The position numbers and the translations under genes are program-made. A model generated the notes under the pieces. The model had not been told where the DNA came from. It saw only the letters and a program-made list of their open reading frames with translations, and searched no databases. Of a stretch of DNA of 64,000 bases, positions 61,482 through 64,000 are shown piece after piece. How positions within the stretch are numbered: the stretch's first letter is position 1; the number at the start of each line of letters is the position of its first letter. Source of the stretch: Kordiimonas aquimaris (GTDB lineage: Bacteria > Pseudomonadota > Alphaproteobacteria > Sphingomonadales > Kordiimonadaceae); contig NZ_JAOBPO010000002.1 in NCBI RefSeq assembly GCF_025574485.1, forward strand, positions 126,501 to 190,500, in the 5' to 3' direction.

Positions 61482-61712
61482 TTATTTCGTATTCTTCAAT
61501 TTTGTTTCAAGCGAGGTATATGCGCGCATGAATTCCATGCTTTGATCGTTTTGCCCCTGCCATTTACAGACGGCGGATAAAACCCTGAGGCGCTCCATAA
61601 TATCTGAAGGCTTTTTAGCTTTTGCATAATGCTGCCGTGCACGTGATGCTTTCCAGTAATGTGCTTTGTTCAACCAGTTTTCCGATACATCCGGTATTTG
61701 AATTACATCCAT
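61482..61712 (-). CDS. small hypothetical protein
   Basis: Start 61712 has a strong ribosome site AGGAGG six bases upstream. The roughly 76-residue product has a helical, aromatic/basic character (WLNKAHYWKASRARQHYAKAKKPSDIMERLRVLSAVCKWQGQ). It has no signal or membrane span. The Tyr/Asp-rich protein gene follows 57 bp downstream on the same strand, so the two are probably cotranscribed from a promoter divergent from the LysR gene. No family is recognised. Confidence 0.6.
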   Translation of the reverse strand: MDVIQIPDVSENWLNKAHYWKASRARQHYAKAKKPSDIMERLRVLSAVCKWQGQNDQSMEFMRAYTSLETKLKNTK

Positions 61713-61776
61713 CACCTGCCTCCTGCTTATGTTCTGATTATGAGTATAAGAGAAACTTTAAGTGTATAAAGAGAAT

Positions 61777-61791
61777 ATAATATGACATTAT
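61777..61791. promoter_or_regulatory. possible LysR-type box ATAAT-ATGAC-ATTAT
   Basis: The inverted repeat with 5-bp arms and 5-bp centre fits the T-N11-A layout of LysR-type sites. It lies between a LysR gene and the divergent small genes, where such a site is expected. AT-rich background makes chance possible. Confidence 0.35.
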
Positions 61792-61821
61792 TATCGAATA
61801 TATAAATAGATGGAGGTTGAA

Positions 61822-62697
61822 ATGGATATTGTGCATATCAGAACCTTTCTGGCAGTGGCCGAGGCTGGCAGTTTTTTAGGTGCCTCGGAAATCGTGCATG
61901 TTACGCAATCAACTGTAAGCGTGCGCATCCGTACGCTGGAAGACCGCTTGGGGGCGTACCTGTTCGAGCGCGGGAAAAACGGCGCAATGCTGACACCAAG
62001 CGGCGTTCAGTTTCTGCGTCATGCGTCTGCGATGGTACGGATGTGGGATCAGGCGCGTATGGATGTTGGTATTTCGACAGGTCACGAGTCTGTTTTGCGG
62101 GTCGGTGGGCAGGTCAGCCTGTGGGATGGTTATTTGATCCCGTGGCTTGGTTGGATGCGCCGCAACGCGCCAGATGTTGCCCTGCGCGCAGAGATGGGAC
62201 ATGCCCTTGCGCTGACACAGCAGCTTGTGGATGGCTCGCTTGACTTTGCCGTTATGTACCGCCCGCAATATCGTCCGGGATTTGCCGCAGAAAAGATTTT
62301 TGAAGAGGAGGTTATTCTTGTAACGACAGAACCGGACAAGAAAGACGTGTTTGATGAAAGCTATGTTCTGTCTTATTGGGGGCCGGAATTTCAGGCTGAC
62401 CATGCCCTCAGCTTCCCAGAGATGACATCGCCCGCCCTTTCGATGGACCTTGGTACACGCGGTATCGAATATCTGTTTTTGAATGGTGGGTCATGTTATA
62501 TCCCGCGCAGGGTGGTGGACAAGCATTTGCAGGCAGAGCGCCTGTGGCAGGTGCCCGGCACACCGGTGTTCCGGTACCCCGCCTATGTGATGTTTTCGGA
62601 GTCTATTGAGGAAGACCTTGTTTCATCCGTTATGACCGGGTTGAAGGTCTGTGTGGTTACATCCTCAACCTCGAGCCGGCAATCAAGCGAACGCTGA
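61822..62697 (+). CDS. LysR-family transcriptional regulator
   Basis: ATG 61822 has GGAGG upstream; an in-frame ATG at 61810 is less well placed. The roughly 291-residue protein has a LysR N-terminal HTH (HIRTFLAVAEAGSFLGASEIVHVTQSTVSVRIRTLEDRLG) and a substrate-binding-like domain. The last 20 residues (VCVVTSSTSSRQSSER) look non-homologous, and the 3' end overlaps a minus-strand frame, so the end may be rearranged. Likely targets are the divergent small genes at 61.2-61.7 kb. Confidence 0.82.
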   Translation: MDIVHIRTFLAVAEAGSFLGASEIVHVTQSTVSVRIRTLEDRLGAYLFERGKNGAMLTPSGVQFLRHASAMVRMWDQARMDVGISTGHESVLRVGGQVSLWDGYLIPWLGWMRRNAPDVALRAEMGHALALTQQLVDGSLDFAVMYRPQYRPGFAAEKIFEEEVILVTTEPDKKDVFDESYVLSYWGPEFQADHALSFPEMTSPALSMDLGTRGIEYLFLNGGSCYIPRRVVDKHLQAERLWQVPGTPVFRYPAYVMFSESIEEDLVSSVMTGLKVCVVTSSTSSRQSSER

Positions 62698-62768
62698 CCG
62701 CGCGGGCGGCGGGCTGATCTTTTTTTCGTGTTGTGTATGCCAGTTTCATGTGCATGTGGCTGTGTCAT
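62583..62768 (-). CDS. possible small basic protein overlapping the LysR gene 3' end
   Basis: The frame begins at 62768 after a strong ribosome site (GGGGAGAT). It encodes about 61 residues rich in basic and polar side chains (KKRSARRPRGQRS). It lies antisense to the last 115 bp of the LysR gene. The ribosome site is the main support; no family is recognised and it may be fortuitous. Confidence 0.35.
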   Translation of the reverse strand: MTQPHAHETGIHNTKKRSARRPRGQRSLDCRLEVEDVTTQTFNPVITDETRSSSIDSENIT

Positions 62769-62952
62769 TTTATCTCCCCATTTTCTTATTCCATAAGAAC
62801 TTGGGCGTATTATAGGCACACCTGAAAATTGGTATAGCGATATTAAATCATGGTTGTTATGCAATAATTAAATAGATATTGCGCAAACATATCGCTTTAG
62901 TTTCGACTTTGAAAAAGGATACTGAAGACTGACCTTATTGAAGGAGAGTCTG

Positions 62953-63237
62953 ATGAAGTTTAAAGCAATAGCTTTTGCCGCTTCCTGCCTGCTTGTTGCG
63001 CCGGGTGCTATGGCATCCAGTTTAATGAACATGGATACCGTTGATTATGAAATTATTGTCATTGTCGGCGAAACCACCAGCACCATAACGATTAAAGCGG
63101 GGCAGATGATTGATGATATCTGCGACAATTGTATTATACAAATTGCAGGCGATGACAGTTCTGTTTTCGATGTTTATGTCAATGAGAGTGTCGCGATCAG
63201 GCAGGGAAAATTCTTTCTTCCCGATGAAGAAGAATAA
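62953..63237 (+). CDS. small exported protein with a CxxC-type pair, unknown
   Basis: Start 62953 follows GGAGAG. The product of about 94 residues has a Sec signal (MKFKAIAFAASCLLVAPGAMAS, cleaved near MAS). A mature part of about 70 residues contains ICDNC (two cysteines) and an acidic C-terminus, FFLPDEEE. The cysteines may form a disulfide or bind metal. No family is recognised. It is monocistronic as far as visible. Confidence 0.65.
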   Translation: MKFKAIAFAASCLLVAPGAMASSLMNMDTVDYEIIVIVGETTSTITIKAGQMIDDICDNCIIQIAGDDSSVFDVYVNESVAIRQGKFFLPDEEE

Positions 63238-63422
63238 ATAAAACAGCGCCCCTTATTTGGTGATTGTTCTGCGGAGCGGGTAAAACGCACCGTGGCCTGA
63301 TGAGCTGTGTGAACCAGCGCAGCCTTTAGCGTGCTGCTGTCAAGGAAGGTATGCGCGATCATTTCCGGCTTGTGCCACCGCAACACGTAGGTGCATACTG
63401 CCTTCGTAATAAGGGGCAGCGC

Positions 63423-63599
63423 ATGATTATTGATGGCATCGAATACGAGGATGAACCGAGTTACACAGACATCAAAACCGGCAAGCCTGTTTATTACGCC
63501 AAACATGTACCTGATTTGTTGCGTGGTGCGGGCATGGGCGTTTATGCAAAACGCGGTGTCTGCTATTCTCATTTTCTTCGGTCTGCTCGCCATTCGTAA
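63423..63599 (+). CDS. possible small hypothetical protein
   Basis: ATG 63423 has AAGGGG six bases upstream and gives about 58 residues starting MIIDGIEYEDEPSYTDIKTGKP. A longer frame exists upstream (from 63351), and an antisense frame covers the same bases, so coding status is uncertain. The composition looks plausible for a small cytoplasmic protein; no family is recognised. Confidence 0.35.
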   Translation: MIIDGIEYEDEPSYTDIKTGKPVYYAKHVPDLLRGAGMGVYAKRGVCYSHFLRSARHS

Positions 63600-63749
63600 C
63601 TATTTCAAACTGGGGTAGCCGCACCATAACGGTTTAATCACGCTATTGCCGCTTCGTCGCACAATACCCTCTATTCATAGTTTGCTGCTTTTTTGAATAA
63701 AGAAATTACCTAATATGCCTTTCATGGGAAATAAAGGGGAATACCACTC

Positions 63750-64000
63750 ATGAAAAATTTATTGTTACTGGTTGCATGTGTTGCAGTGAGCATTGGCTCT
63801 GTGGCTGGGCAGGCGCAGGACGATGCGAATACTGAAGTGTCGCTGGTGGGCACAACGGCCCACGCCTTTACATCTGATATTATGGGTGAGGACATTACCA
63901 TCGCAGTGTCTATTCCGTTTGGTTACAACCAAAGCGAGGATGCGTTTCCGCTGATGCTGGCGCTGGACGGTAACGTGATGTTTGGCATGACAAGCGAAGT
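63750..64000 (+). CDS. exported esterase-like protein, 5' part only (cut by window end)
   Basis: ATG 63750 follows GGGGA at 63736. The visible 83 residues begin with a Sec signal (MKNLLLLVACVAVSIGSVAGQAQ) and continue with ITIAVSIPFGYNQSEDAFPLMLALDGNVMFGM. This resembles the N-terminal beta-strands of putative esterases of the enterobactin-esterase / esterase D type (a V-x-x-P-x-x-Y ... P-x-x-x-x-LDG pattern). The active-site serine would lie beyond the window, so the assignment is tentative. Confidence 0.6.
   Translation, partial: MKNLLLLVACVAVSIGSVAGQAQDDANTEVSLVGTTAHAFTSDIMGEDITIAVSIPFGYNQSEDAFPLMLALDGNVMFGMTSE

Noticed and set aside
63174-63593. 139-residue minus-strand frame near the right end
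   Set aside because: It overlaps the exported small protein gene and has no ribosome site or family resemblance.

Overview
The window reads as chromosomal DNA of a moderate-GC (estimated by eye at about 50%) Gram-negative alphaproteobacterium. The reasons are a Caulobacter/rhizobial-style tad/cpa pilus locus, a PAS_5-type PAS protein, several TonB-dependent receptors, Tat-type and lipoprotein signals, and a Fur-type palindrome of the kind seen in this class. Kordiimonadales or a relative would fit, but that is inference. No tRNA, rRNA, transposase, CRISPR array or prophage gene was recognised, so this looks like ordinary chromosome rather than a mobile island.

Layout. 0-4 kb: a tightly overlapping trio of periplasmic PQQ-type sugar dehydrogenase, c-type cytochrome and TonB receptor, then a small lipoprotein. 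4-18 kb: dispersed metabolic and envelope genes (NylB-like serine hydrolase, CoA-transferase, FtsX/MacB-type permease behind a double palindromic operator, fatty-acid desaturase, S9 peptidase, POT peptide transporter, sulfotransferase, and a translationally coupled pair of amidohydrolases of which the second seems to have lost its metal ligands). 18-21 kb: a 1070-residue RTX calcium-repeat protein. 21-28 kb: membrane proteins (MAPEG, ferric-reductase-like, DUF454), a beta-lactamase-fold hydrolase, a PAS protein, OxyR with both redox cysteines, a candidate small RNA with its own promoter and terminator, and a membrane-anchored LytTR regulator.

28-42.4 kb: the tad (Flp pilus) system, all on the minus strand. 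The order is flp, cpaA, cpaB, cpaC, cpaD, tadZ, tadA, tadB, tadC. A second block with three pseudopilin or VWA genes (tadG, tadE, tadF-like) is separated from flp by a Tat-exported intradiol dioxygenase and a 357-residue RTX protein. 42-46 kb: alpha/beta hydrolase, inositol-monophosphatase/HisN-type phosphatase, FAD oxidase and a secreted Ala/Pro-rich protein of unknown role. 47-51.4 kb: a Fur-box-controlled divergent cluster (DUF6607-like lipoprotein / haem-type TonB receptor and cytochrome b561) that probably takes up haem or iron. 51-57 kb: small stress membrane proteins, a chemoreceptor, a DadA-like oxidoreductase, a gamma-glutamylcyclotransferase-like protein and a YCII + ECF42-type sigma pair. 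57-60 kb: a third RTX protein built from a large internal duplication. 60-64 kb: an orphan arsH, then a group of small uncharacterised genes around a LysR regulator, ending in the start of an esterase cut by the window edge.

Themes. Export to the surface recurs (three RTX proteins without a visible type I secretion system, the tad pilus, TonB receptors). Redox and metal handling recurs too (PQQ dehydrogenase with cytochrome, OxyR, b561, ferric-reductase-like protein, ArsH). The items most worth a second look are the candidate sRNA upstream of oxyR, the active/degenerate amidohydrolase pair, the RTX gene inside the tad locus, the EF-hand-like loops in a TadE pseudopilin, and the small-protein group at 61-63.6 kb.
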